The notes beneath the pieces are model-generated. The model was not told the origin of the DNA. It did not search any database and saw only the letters and a program-made list of their open reading frames with translations. Both the position numbers and the translations under genes were made by a program. Of a stretch of DNA of 21,903 bases, positions 6,933 to 13,305 are shown piece by piece. This DNA is from an uncultured Oscillospiraceae bacterium (GTDB lineage Bacteria; Bacillota; Clostridia; Oscillospirales; Oscillospiraceae): contig CAKTPC010000021.1 in the NCBI GenBank assembly GCA_934590505.1, positions 1 through 21,903 on the forward strand. Direction: 5' to 3'. Positions within the stretch are counted from its first letter, which is position 1. Every line of letters begins with the position of its first letter.

Positions 6933-7796
6933 ATGAAGGGAATAATTCTTGCCGGCGGGAGGGGGACGCGTCTTTATCCGATGACGCGTGCTGTTTCCAA
7001 GCAGCTTCTGCCTATATATGATAAGCCCATGATCTATTACCCGCTGTCTGTTCTGATGCTTGCCGGGATAAGAGAGGTGCTTATCATCTCGACGCCAGAG
7101 GACACGCCCGTTTATAAGGAACTTCTCGGCGATGGAAAGACGCTCGGCATGCGCTTTGAGTATAAGGTGCAGCAGGCTCCGAAGGGCTTGGCCGAGGCGT
7201 TCATTCTCGGCGAGGATTTCATCGGCGACGATTCTGTCTGCCTTATCCTCGGCGATAATATATTTTACGGTCAGGCACTGTCGGATTATCTGCGCGACGG
7301 TGCGAAGGTGACAGAGGGCGGCATGATCTTCGGTATCCAGGTCAAGAACCCGACGGCCTTCGGCGTGGTCGAGTTCGACAAGAACATGCGAGCTGTGTCG
7401 ATCGAAGAGAAGCCGGAGAACCCGAAGAGCAATTATGCCGTGCCGGGGCTGTATTTCTACGGCAACAGCGTTGTGGGCATTGCGAAGAACATCAAGCCCT
7501 CGCCGCGCGGGGAGCTTGAGATCACCGCGGTGAACAACGAATACCTCAGCCGCGGCGAGCTTATGGTCAACCCCATGGGCCGCGGCATGGCATGGCTAGA
7601 TACCGGCACCCCGGAAGGGATGCTCCAGGCCTCACAGTTTGTCGCAACGGTGCAGAGCCGGCAGGGCTTCTACATATCCTGCATCGAAGAGATCGCATGG
7701 CGCAAGGGCTGGATAAGCGATGAGGAGCTTATCGCACTCGGCTCCGCACTCAGGATGACGGACTACGGCCAGTACCTCCTGTCACTCCCGGAATAA
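6933..7796 (+). CDS. rfbA: Glucose-1-phosphate thymidylyltransferase
   Basis: A 287-residue enzyme that joins dTTP and glucose-1-phosphate to give dTDP-glucose, the first step of dTDP-deoxysugar synthesis. It begins with the nucleotidyltransferase signature LAGGRGTRLYPMT and then SKQLLPIYDKPMIYYPLS. It also has LGDNIFYGQ with the metal-binding Asp, EEKPENPKSNYAVPGLYFY, and WLDTGTPEGM near residue 230. Length and motifs are standard for RmlA. AAAGGAA lies upstream of the ATG. It is followed after 21 bases by rfbB on the same transcript. Confidence 0.96.
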   Translation: MKGIILAGGRGTRLYPMTRAVSKQLLPIYDKPMIYYPLSVLMLAGIREVLIISTPEDTPVYKELLGDGKTLGMRFEYKVQQAPKGLAEAFILGEDFIGDDSVCLILGDNIFYGQALSDYLRDGAKVTEGGMIFGIQVKNPTAFGVVEFDKNMRAVSIEEKPENPKSNYAVPGLYFYGNSVVGIAKNIKPSPRGELEITAVNNEYLSRGELMVNPMGRGMAWLDTGTPEGMLQASQFVATVQSRQGFYISCIEEIAWRKGWISDEELIALGSALRMTDYGQYLLSLPE

Positions 7797-7817
7797 ACAG
7801 ATAGAAGGAGAACTGTT

Positions 7818-8879
7818 ATGAAAATAATACTCGTCACAGGCGGCGCCGGGTTTATCGGCTCCAACTTTGTCAGATACATGCTCAAGAATTATGAGGACAT
7901 CACGCTTGTCAATCTCGACCTGCTTACCTATGCCGGCAATCTTGATAACCTCGCGGGCGTGAGTGACGATAAACGCTATACCTTTGTCCGCGGCGATATT
8001 CATGACGGTGAGCTTGTCGAGCAGCTTTTTGAGAAGTACAGCTTTGACACTGTCGTGAACTTTGCCGCTGAGAGCCATGTTGACCGCAGTATTACAAACC
8101 CCGACATCTTCATGACCACGAACGTCATGGGCACGCTGACCCTGCTCGATACGGCCAAGCGCCACTGGAAGCTCGACCCGGACGATAAGTATTCCCGCGA
8201 CTTCCGCGAGGGGGTTAAGTATCTTCAGGTCTCGACCGACGAGGTGTACGGCGCGCTCGGTGCGACCGGTATGTTTACCGAGACGACCCCGCTTGCCCCG
8301 AACAGCCCGTACTCCGCCTCCAAGGCGTCGGCAGATATGCTGGTGCGCGCTTACAACAGGACCTACGGCATGCCCGTCAACATCACTCGCTGCTCGAATA
8401 ACTACGGCCCGTATCAGTTCCCAGAGAAGCTCATCCCGCTCATGATAAACAACAGCCTGAACGATAAGCAGCTGCCTGTCTACGGTGACGGTATGCAGAT
8501 AAGGGACTGGCTGTACGTTGAGGATCACTGCGCCGCCATTGCGGCTGTGCTTGAAAAGGGCACGTCCGGCGAGGTGTACAACATCGGCGGCAACAATGAG
8601 AGAGCTAATATTGAGATCGTCAAGCTCATCCTCTCCAACACCGGCAAGAGCGAGGACCTTATCGTGCACGTCAAGGATCGCCCCGGTCACGACCGCCGTT
8701 ACGCGATCGACAATCACAAGATCACGACCGAGCTTGGCTGGAGCCCGAAGTATACCTTCCAGACCGGCATGGCCAGCACCATCGAATGGTATCTGCACAA
8801 CAGGGAATGGATGGATAAGATCGTCTCCGGCGAATACATGAAGTATTACGAGAAGATGTACGCAAACAACAAAGCCTGA
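7818..8879 (+). CDS. rfbB: dTDP-glucose 4,6-dehydratase
   Basis: A 353-residue extended short-chain dehydrogenase that turns dTDP-glucose into dTDP-4-keto-6-deoxyglucose using tightly bound NAD. The Rossmann motif TGGAGFIGSN is at 7-16, the catalytic T-D-E is at 140-142 in STDEVYG, and the Y-x-x-x-K pair is Tyr165/Lys169 in YSASK. NNYGPYQFPEKLIP is also typical of RmlB. AGAAGGAG precedes the ATG. The next pathway genes (rfbC, rfbD) are not in the window; a terminator follows, so they lie elsewhere or the product feeds another deoxysugar. Confidence 0.97.
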   Translation: MKIILVTGGAGFIGSNFVRYMLKNYEDITLVNLDLLTYAGNLDNLAGVSDDKRYTFVRGDIHDGELVEQLFEKYSFDTVVNFAAESHVDRSITNPDIFMTTNVMGTLTLLDTAKRHWKLDPDDKYSRDFREGVKYLQVSTDEVYGALGATGMFTETTPLAPNSPYSASKASADMLVRAYNRTYGMPVNITRCSNNYGPYQFPEKLIPLMINNSLNDKQLPVYGDGMQIRDWLYVEDHCAAIAAVLEKGTSGEVYNIGGNNERANIEIVKLILSNTGKSEDLIVHVKDRPGHDRRYAIDNHKITTELGWSPKYTFQTGMASTIEWYLHNREWMDKIVSGEYMKYYEKMYANNKA

Positions 8880-8894
8880 GTTAAACTGAAAATA

Positions 8895-8929
8895 ACAGAC
8901 ACCATGTCCGGTTCGGACATGGTGTCTGT
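8895..8929. terminator. Bidirectional terminator-like hairpin after rfbB
   Basis: A perfect 16-bp stem, 8895-8910 with 8914-8929 (outer ACAGACACC / GGTGTCTGT), with a GTT loop. It lies between the convergent genes ending at 8879 (+) and 8934 (-). Only a short T-run (GTTTA) follows on the plus side. Confidence 0.75.
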
Positions 8930-8933
8930 GCGT

Positions 8934-9368
8934 TTACAGGAACTTTCTTATATCTTCGGTGAGCTTTTGCTCGAGATTGATGAGCCGCTTTGTGATGTCC
9001 TTTGAGACCTCGTCCGCGGCCTTGTACTGGTTCAGATACATGTTCAGTGACTTGACGCCCATGCTGCAGCCGTCCGTCATCAGGTCGGCAATGGTTTGGT
9101 CAGAATCGTCCATACCCATTTTCACGTTGGTCTTTATCCATGACATGCTCTTTGCGACCGGGCTCGGCTCCTTGCCCTTGTCGTGGTATTTTGCCAGCAG
9201 CGTCTGAATCTCATCGGCAAGCTTTTCATGCTCATTCCTGCATTTTATCAGGCACTGCCTGAGCTCGCCGCCGCGCACCTGACCGAGAACCTCGTCGATC
9301 GAGCCTACGCCCATCTTGATACCGGCGTCACACTCGCGCAGCAGCCTTATCGTATCCTGTTCTATCAT
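8934..9368 (-). CDS. Small all-helical protein, DUF2383/ferritin-like bundle (tentative)
   Basis: A 144-residue soluble protein predicted to be almost entirely alpha-helical, with amphipathic repeats typical of a four-helix bundle. Notable patches are ECDAGIKMGVGSIDEV near the N terminus, CLIKCRNEHEKLADEIQ in the second helix and KRLINLEQKLTEDIRKFL at the end. It resembles proteins annotated as DUF2383 or 'ferritin-like' in Clostridia, which often lack iron ligands; an obvious E-x-x-H pair set was not seen. AAGGAG is present 11 bases before the ATG, slightly far. It ends next to the hairpin shared with rfbB. Confidence 0.7.
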   Translation of the reverse strand: MIEQDTIRLLRECDAGIKMGVGSIDEVLGQVRGGELRQCLIKCRNEHEKLADEIQTLLAKYHDKGKEPSPVAKSMSWIKTNVKMGMDDSDQTIADLMTDGCSMGVKSLNMYLNQYKAADEVSKDITKRLINLEQKLTEDIRKFL

Positions 9369-9454
9369 AGAGAATCCAACTCCTTGATGGTAAAGATACG
9401 TTTAGTCTGCGGCGTTTGTGCCTTTTTATTCGCGGCGGGCGTGAAGCGCTTGGA

Positions 9455-9799
9455 TCAGCTTTTGCTTTCTTCCTGATTGTCAGGATTTGCGGATTTGACT
9501 TTTTCGTCCAAAGCCTTTCCGAAGGCGTCAAGGCCGTCCGGGGAGCAGAACGCGTCCATCAGCTTATTGAACTCAGGGTTATCACTCTGCGTCCCAGCAG
9601 CCTTGCGAATACGCGTCTGGTCGATGATCGAGAGAACCAAATCAAGACCAAGTGTGGCAAGACCAATCCACAGGCAGGTCTTTACCCAAATTCCGATAAT
9701 GCAAAGGATGATTCCGGGAACAGACAGGTAGAAAAAGTGGAACAAAAAATTTGTAAGGACAAATTTCCAAAATGCTTTCGGGGGATATTTCCTTTCCAT
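9455..9799 (-). CDS. Small membrane protein of unknown function
   Basis: A 114-residue protein not recognised as a named family. It has a basic N terminus (MERKYPPK), two hydrophobic segments at about 10-36 and 40-60, and a charged hydrophilic tail of about 55 residues. The start is well supported: GGAGG sits 6 bases upstream, and a good extended -10 promoter lies 50 bases further. It is AT-richer than the flanking housekeeping genes and may share a transcript with the helical-bundle gene 86 bases downstream. Confidence 0.65.
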   Translation of the reverse strand: MERKYPPKAFWKFVLTNFLFHFFYLSVPGIILCIIGIWVKTCLWIGLATLGLDLVLSIIDQTRIRKAAGTQSDNPEFNKLMDAFCSPDGLDAFGKALDEKVKSANPDNQEESKS

Positions 9800-9847
9800 A
9801 CTGCACCTCCAAAATTAAATATGGTTGACAGGGAATGCTTCGTAAAT

Positions 9848-9876
9848 ATTATACCATTAAGTAAGATGCTGAGCAA
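9848..9876 (-). promoter_or_regulatory. Sigma-A promoter with extended -10 for the small membrane protein gene
   Basis: On the minus strand, TTGCTC (9876-9871), a 17-base spacer and a perfect TATAAT (9853-9848) preceded by TGG. The predicted start is near 9841. Confidence 0.65.
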
Positions 9877-9889
9877 GGGATGATGAGAA

Positions 9890-9927
9890 AAGCCCACCGC
9901 AATTCGCTCAAAAATTACGGAGGGCTT
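9890..9927. repeat. Imperfect inverted repeat between two divergent promoters
   Basis: AAGCCCACCGCAATT (9890-9904) and its partner at 9913-9927 pair at 13 of 15 positions, with an 8-nt centre. The repeat lies between the minus promoter at 9848-9876 and the plus promoter at 9952-9981 and should not be transcribed by either. It could be a binding site for a shared regulator or the remains of a small palindromic element. Confidence 0.5.
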
Positions 9928-9951
9928 ACAGTGATCCGACTTAGGATTTGC

Positions 9952-9981
9952 TTTACTCTGCACAGTACAGTATGGTAATAT
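9952..9981 (+). promoter_or_regulatory. Probable promoter for the gene at 10017
   Basis: TTTACT (9952-9957), an 18-base spacer and TAATAT (9976-9981) preceded by TGG (extended -10). The -35 matches only 4 of 6 positions; the extended -10 supports the call. Confidence 0.45.
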
Positions 9982-10016
9982 ATGATCACTTATAAATACT
10001 GGGGAGGGGAGAAACC

Positions 10017-10412
10017 ATGATGTGCGGGTTCGAGTACTTGGGTAATTCTCTTGAAATATTAAGGTACAGATACTTTGAAGAGGAGGCCGCCCGCGGAAAC
10101 CCGTATAACAGTCAGTTTTATGTAAAGATAGTGTCTAATGGCTTTACCGGTATTGCGGAAAGCGAATATGACCGCAAGGAATGGGACGAGCTCATACATC
10201 AGTTGGAGATGCTCAATGATTTCAAAGTAGAAAAAGTTGTGTTTAATGATATTTGCTACGGCAGTGAAATTTCTTTTGTCATGGATGATATCGGTCATAT
10301 CACGGTCAGTGGGTTTATTTATGGACCATGTATGATACAAACCCTGCAATTTAAATTTGATGCCGACCAGACTATCTTAACTCCGTTCATAAACGCGCTG
10401 AAAAAGCTGTGA
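10017..10412 (+). CDS. Small protein, possibly a WapI-like immunity protein (tentative)
   Basis: A 131-residue soluble protein with mixed alpha/beta character. The N-terminal half has FYVKIVSNGFTGIAESEYD followed by a helix (EWDELIHQLEML). The C-terminal half has alternating strands and ends KFDADQTILTPFINALKKL. The order 'beta strands, helix, strands, then F-x-F-x-x-DQT-x-L-x-x-F' recalls WapI-type immunity proteins, but I cannot confirm this. No toxin gene is beside it. A purine-rich GGGGAGGGGAG ribosome binding region precedes tandem ATGs (10017 and 10020). By eye its base composition is clearly lower in GC than its neighbours, suggesting recent acquisition. Confidence 0.6.
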   Translation: MMCGFEYLGNSLEILRYRYFEEEAARGNPYNSQFYVKIVSNGFTGIAESEYDRKEWDELIHQLEMLNDFKVEKVVFNDICYGSEISFVMDDIGHITVSGFIYGPCMIQTLQFKFDADQTILTPFINALKKL

Positions 10413-10451
10413 TCATTTGAGTAAACGCGCTCGCTTTAACGCTCGATATAA

Positions 10452-10488
10452 CCCCCGGAAGCTCCCTAAACTTGGGAGCTTCCGGGGG
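10452..10488. terminator. Bidirectional terminator-like hairpin between the 10017 gene and tetR
   Basis: A perfect 15-bp stem, CCCCCGGAAGCTCCC (10452-10466) with 10474-10488, and a 7-nt loop TAAACTT. It lies between convergent genes ending at 10412 (+) and 10501 (-). There is no adjacent T-run. Confidence 0.7.
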
Positions 10489-10500
10489 GCTCTGTTTGTG

Positions 10501-11082
10501 TTACGATCCGGCAAGGCCTGCGATGCTGCCGATGATATTATCGTTTATCCGTCCTGTCAGAGCTCTGTTGTAGTTGCAGATGAAGGTCCCGGCGATGAGT
10601 ATCATCATTGCCTCCGCTTCGCTCTTTCCGACCTCCTCACCGTAGATCGAGATAAGGCAGCGTTCCATTACCTCACGCCACTCGCGAAACTCTTCGCGGA
10701 CCATCTGCCCTATCTCGGAGTTATAGTGACCGAGAACATAGGTCTGTGTCGTGGCGTTTGGGCGCAGCTCACCCTCCGGCGCGTCGGCGGCGTATTTCAT
10801 GAAAGCATTCATGTATGCAAGGTTTGACTCATAGTCCTTTCTGCTGTGAGCCCTGAACCATTCCATGCAGTGCTTTGACATGTACTCCCGTGTGTACTTT
10901 ACATAGCTGAGAATGAGTGCATCCTTGCTCTCAAAGTAATTGAGGAGCTTGGGGTGCGACATACCCGCCTCCGCGGCGATGTCGCGGAGCGTCACCTTAT
11001 CGATAGGTTTCTTTTCAATGCAGCGCTGGAAGGCCAGAAGGATATCCATGCGCACTTTTTCTTTGTCAACAATAATAGGCAT
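10501..11082 (-). CDS. TetR-family transcriptional repressor
   Basis: A 193-residue regulator. The N-terminal helix-turn-helix is at about 30-50 (VTLRDIAAEAGMSHPKLLNYF) within a TetR_N domain (about 10-58); the remainder is the helical ligand-binding/dimer domain with no named subfamily features. It is transcribed divergently from the membrane-protein/P-type ATPase run and very probably represses it and itself: its -35 box overlaps one of two ACC-N4-GGT palindromes. There is no ribosome binding site before the ATG at 11082, and the predicted transcription start falls on the ATG, so the mRNA may be leaderless. Copper operons in Firmicutes usually use CsoR or CopY, so a TetR here is atypical. 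Confidence 0.9.
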   Translation of the reverse strand: MPIIVDKEKVRMDILLAFQRCIEKKPIDKVTLRDIAAEAGMSHPKLLNYFESKDALILSYVKYTREYMSKHCMEWFRAHSRKDYESNLAYMNAFMKYAADAPEGELRPNATTQTYVLGHYNSEIGQMVREEFREWREVMERCLISIYGEEVGKSEAEAMMILIAGTFICNYNRALTGRINDNIIGSIAGLAGS

Positions 11083-11088
11083 AGCTGA

Positions 11089-11117
11089 AGTCTATCATGT
11101 TCTTACCGTTTGGTCAA
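11089..11117 (-). promoter_or_regulatory. tetR promoter (overlaps operator 1)
   Basis: On the minus strand, TTGACC (11117-11112), a 17-base spacer and TAGACT (11094-11089) preceded by TGA (extended -10). Only six bases separate the -10 from the ATG at 11082. Confidence 0.6.
11104..11115. promoter_or_regulatory. Probable TetR operator 1
   Basis: TACCGTTTGGTC is a near-palindrome of the form ACC-N4-GGT with a flanking T/A pair. It overlaps the tetR -35 box. The same core occurs as a perfect palindrome at 11162-11173, which supports both being sites for the divergent repressor. Confidence 0.5.
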
Positions 11118-11126
11118 CAAAAACTC

Positions 11127-11155
11127 TTGACATAGCCTCTTGAGAGTGATAATTT
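11127..11155 (+). promoter_or_regulatory. Promoter of the membrane protein / P-type ATPase operon
   Basis: TTGACA (11127-11132), a 17-base spacer and TAATTT (11150-11155) preceded by TGA (extended -10). Transcription would start at about 11162, the first base of operator 2. Confidence 0.6.
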
Positions 11156-11161
11156 ATAAAC

Positions 11162-11173
11162 TACCAATTGGTA
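11162..11173. promoter_or_regulatory. Probable TetR operator 2 (perfect palindrome)
   Basis: TACCAATTGGTA is a perfect 12-bp palindrome located at the predicted transcription start of the operon, a position where bound repressor would block initiation. Confidence 0.6.
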
Positions 11174-11198
11174 ATCAAAAACTTTGGAGGGGATTTTT

Positions 11199-11708
11199 AT
11201 GTCGGAAGCTCAGCAGAAAACGGTCAAGCTGCTTGACACCAAGCTTGACGCCAAAACCATCAAGACCATTACCGTCTGCGCAATAGTTATGGTGATCGCC
11301 GTGCTTATCCATGATGGGGACCATATCCGTCAGGCGCTCAATTGGGGGTACTCTATCCCGATTTCACTGTGGGTGCTGAATCTCACGGTGTACGTTCTGC
11401 CCGTCGTCACGCTGTTCCTTGCACGCAGCGGGAGACTTTCCGCCACGCTGGTCGGCGCAGTCGCAGGTGTGTTCACTACGGCGTCGTTTCTCATAATCCA
11501 TCTCTGCGGCTCGTTCTCGGGCAACTGGGGCGTGTGGAATTTCTCGTACTTCGACCTCATAAAGGGCGTTACATATAACGGCGTGTTCTATCAGGGGATA
11601 GACTGGCTCAGCTGGGTGCTCCTGTTCCATATCCCAGTCTGCTGCCTGCCGTGCTCATGGGTGTGCTTCAAGGAGTACCGCCGTATCAAAAATGCAGCAG
11701 CAGAATAA
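11199..11708 (+). CDS. Four-TM membrane protein with HDGDHIRQ motif, unknown function
   Basis: A 169-residue protein with hydrophobic segments at about 22-38, 55-75, 82-103 and 136-158. A polar motif HDGDHIRQ (38-45) ends the first membrane segment and resembles H-x-x-D-H-x-R-Q motifs seen in some small bacterial membrane proteins of unknown function. A second histidine (His101) lies in the third segment, and three cysteines (149, 150, 153) lie in the fourth, where PVCCLPC reads like a possible metal site. The ATG at 11199 follows GGAGGGG. It is the first gene of the TetR-controlled run, and the ATPase gene starts inside its last 17 bases. The context suggests a metal-related role, but this is inference. 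Confidence 0.75.
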   Translation: MSEAQQKTVKLLDTKLDAKTIKTITVCAIVMVIAVLIHDGDHIRQALNWGYSIPISLWVLNLTVYVLPVVTLFLARSGRLSATLVGAVAGVFTTASFLIIHLCGSFSGNWGVWNFSYFDLIKGVTYNGVFYQGIDWLSWVLLFHIPVCCLPCSWVCFKEYRRIKNAAAE

Positions 11709-13305
11709 TATCAGCCTGTCATGCCCTGCCTGCGGGGACGCCGATAGCGAGCTTGGCGGCAGACTGAAGCTCTTAAGGACGCTTTGCATAAGCGTCCTTT
11801 TGACGATGCCGCTGTTCTGGAACCTGCGCCCTGCGATACAGCTCGCTATAGCCACTGTCATACAGTTCTGGCCGGGGCAGTATTTCTATAAGGGCGCATG
11901 GACGGCGCTCAAGCAGAAGGTGCTCGGCATGGATCTTTTAGTTGCCCTGTCGACGACTGTCATTTATATCCACAGTGCCTACACCGCTTTGACGGTCCAC
12001 CAGAATGTGAAACTGTATTTTCTCTCCGAAGGTGTTCTCCTGTCGCTGATCCTCTTTGGCAAATACATGGAGAGCACTTCTCGCTATGAAGCGTCCGAGG
12101 CCATAAGAAAGCTTATCCGTCTCCAGCCGGAGACGGCGAACGTCATCCACGGTGATTCTGTGCAGACTGTCGGCATTGAGGAACTGAAGCCCGAGGACGT
12201 CATAATCATCCGCGACGGCGAGCGCGTCCCCATTGACGGTGTGGTCATAGACGGAACGTGTCAAGCGGATGAATCCATGCTTACCGGTGAGAGCACGCTT
12301 GTGTCAAAAGCTGCCGGCAGCAAAATGTACTGCGGAACTCTCTGCCGCGAGGGGAGCGTGCAGCTCTCCTGCAAGGACATTTTAGGAAAGTCCATGCTCC
12401 AACAGATAATCGACATCGTCAGCGCGGCGCAGAACGAGAAAGCGCCTGTCGCGAGACTTGCCGATAAGATAGCTACAGTGTTCGTGCCGGTCGTGATCTT
12501 GGTCTCCGCCGGGGTGTTCTGCCTGCAATATTTCGTGCTCGACGCCGGGAACCTTGCCTCGGCCGTGAACTGCGTCTGCGCTACGCTTGTCATCGCCTGC
12601 CCCTGCGCCCTCGGCCTTGCAACGCCGACTTCCATCATGACAGGCTCAGGCCGCGCGGCTGAGCTTGGCGTGCTGTTTCGCGGCGGCGAGCAGTTAGAGA
12701 CGGCGTATAAGACCGATACTGTGGTCTTTGACAAGACAGGCACGCTGACCCTCGGCCTTACGTACGGAGATGAGCAGCTGCGCGACGGGGCCGCGGCGGC
12801 GGTCGCGGAGCTTAAAAACCGCGGCATGGAGCTTTGGATGATAAGCGGCGATAAGCGGGAGAAGGCTGAGCGGATCGCGGGGCTCCTCGGCATAGATAAT
12901 GTGCTTTGTGAGGTCAAGCCTTCAGACAAGTCCGACGCTGTCAAGGCGCTTCAGGCAAAGGGAAAGCGCGTCTGCTTCGTTGGCGACGGCATCAACGATT
13001 CTCCTGCTTTGGCCTGTGCCGATATCGGCGTTGCTCTCGGCTGCGGTACGGATATCGCCATCACCGCCGCCGACGTGATGATAGTCGGCAGCGGTATAGA
13101 CAGCGTGAAAACGGTGTTCGATATTTCTGCTGCGACCATGCGGAACGTGCGGCAGAACCTTATATGGGCGGTGGTCTACAACATCATCTGTATTCCGCTT
13201 GCCGCGGCCGGGATAATCAATCCGTCCATCGCGGCAGCCGCGATGGCGCTGAGTTCAAACGGCGTTCTGCTCAATGCCTTGAGGTTAAAGAACTATGGTA
13301 AATGA
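11692..13305 (+). CDS. P1B-type (copper-type) P-type ATPase lacking the nucleotide-binding N domain and the HMA domain
   Basis: A 537-residue membrane protein. Actuator loop TGE is at 198-200, the metal motif CPC at 303-305 in ACPCALGLATPT, phospho-acceptor Asp347 in DKTGTLT, SGDK at 385-388, Lys413 in KPSDK, GDGINDSPAL at 431-440, and YN (496-497) plus MALSS (518-522), which is the Cu(+) P1B-1 pattern. In complete copper ATPases about 140 residues separate DKTG from the TGD-type motif, including the ATP-binding N domain. Here they are 38 apart and the chain goes straight from GTLT into the P-domain helix (DGAAAAVAELKNRGMELWMISGD), in frame. No N-terminal HMA domain is present, only a CPAC motif at 11-14. 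No ribosome binding site lies at normal distance from the ATG; translation is probably coupled to the upstream gene. Pump activity is uncertain. Confidence 0.9.
   Translation: MQQQNNISLSCPACGDADSELGGRLKLLRTLCISVLLTMPLFWNLRPAIQLAIATVIQFWPGQYFYKGAWTALKQKVLGMDLLVALSTTVIYIHSAYTALTVHQNVKLYFLSEGVLLSLILFGKYMESTSRYEASEAIRKLIRLQPETANVIHGDSVQTVGIEELKPEDVIIIRDGERVPIDGVVIDGTCQADESMLTGESTLVSKAAGSKMYCGTLCREGSVQLSCKDILGKSMLQQIIDIVSAAQNEKAPVARLADKIATVFVPVVILVSAGVFCLQYFVLDAGNLASAVNCVCATLVIACPCALGLATPTSIMTGSGRAAELGVLFRGGEQLETAYKTDTVVFDKTGTLTLGLTYGDEQLRDGAAAAVAELKNRGMELWMISGDKREKAERIAGLLGIDNVLCEVKPSDKSDAVKALQAKGKRVCFVGDGINDSPALACADIGVALGCGTDIAITAADVMIVGSGIDSVKTVFDISAATMRNVRQNLIWAVVYNIICIPLAAAGIINPSIAAAAMALSSNGVLLNALRLKNYGK

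Noticed and set aside
7782..8798. A 338-codon minus-strand open frame opposite rfbB
   Set aside because: It is a shadow of a clear rfbB gene with no initiation signals or recognisable motifs.
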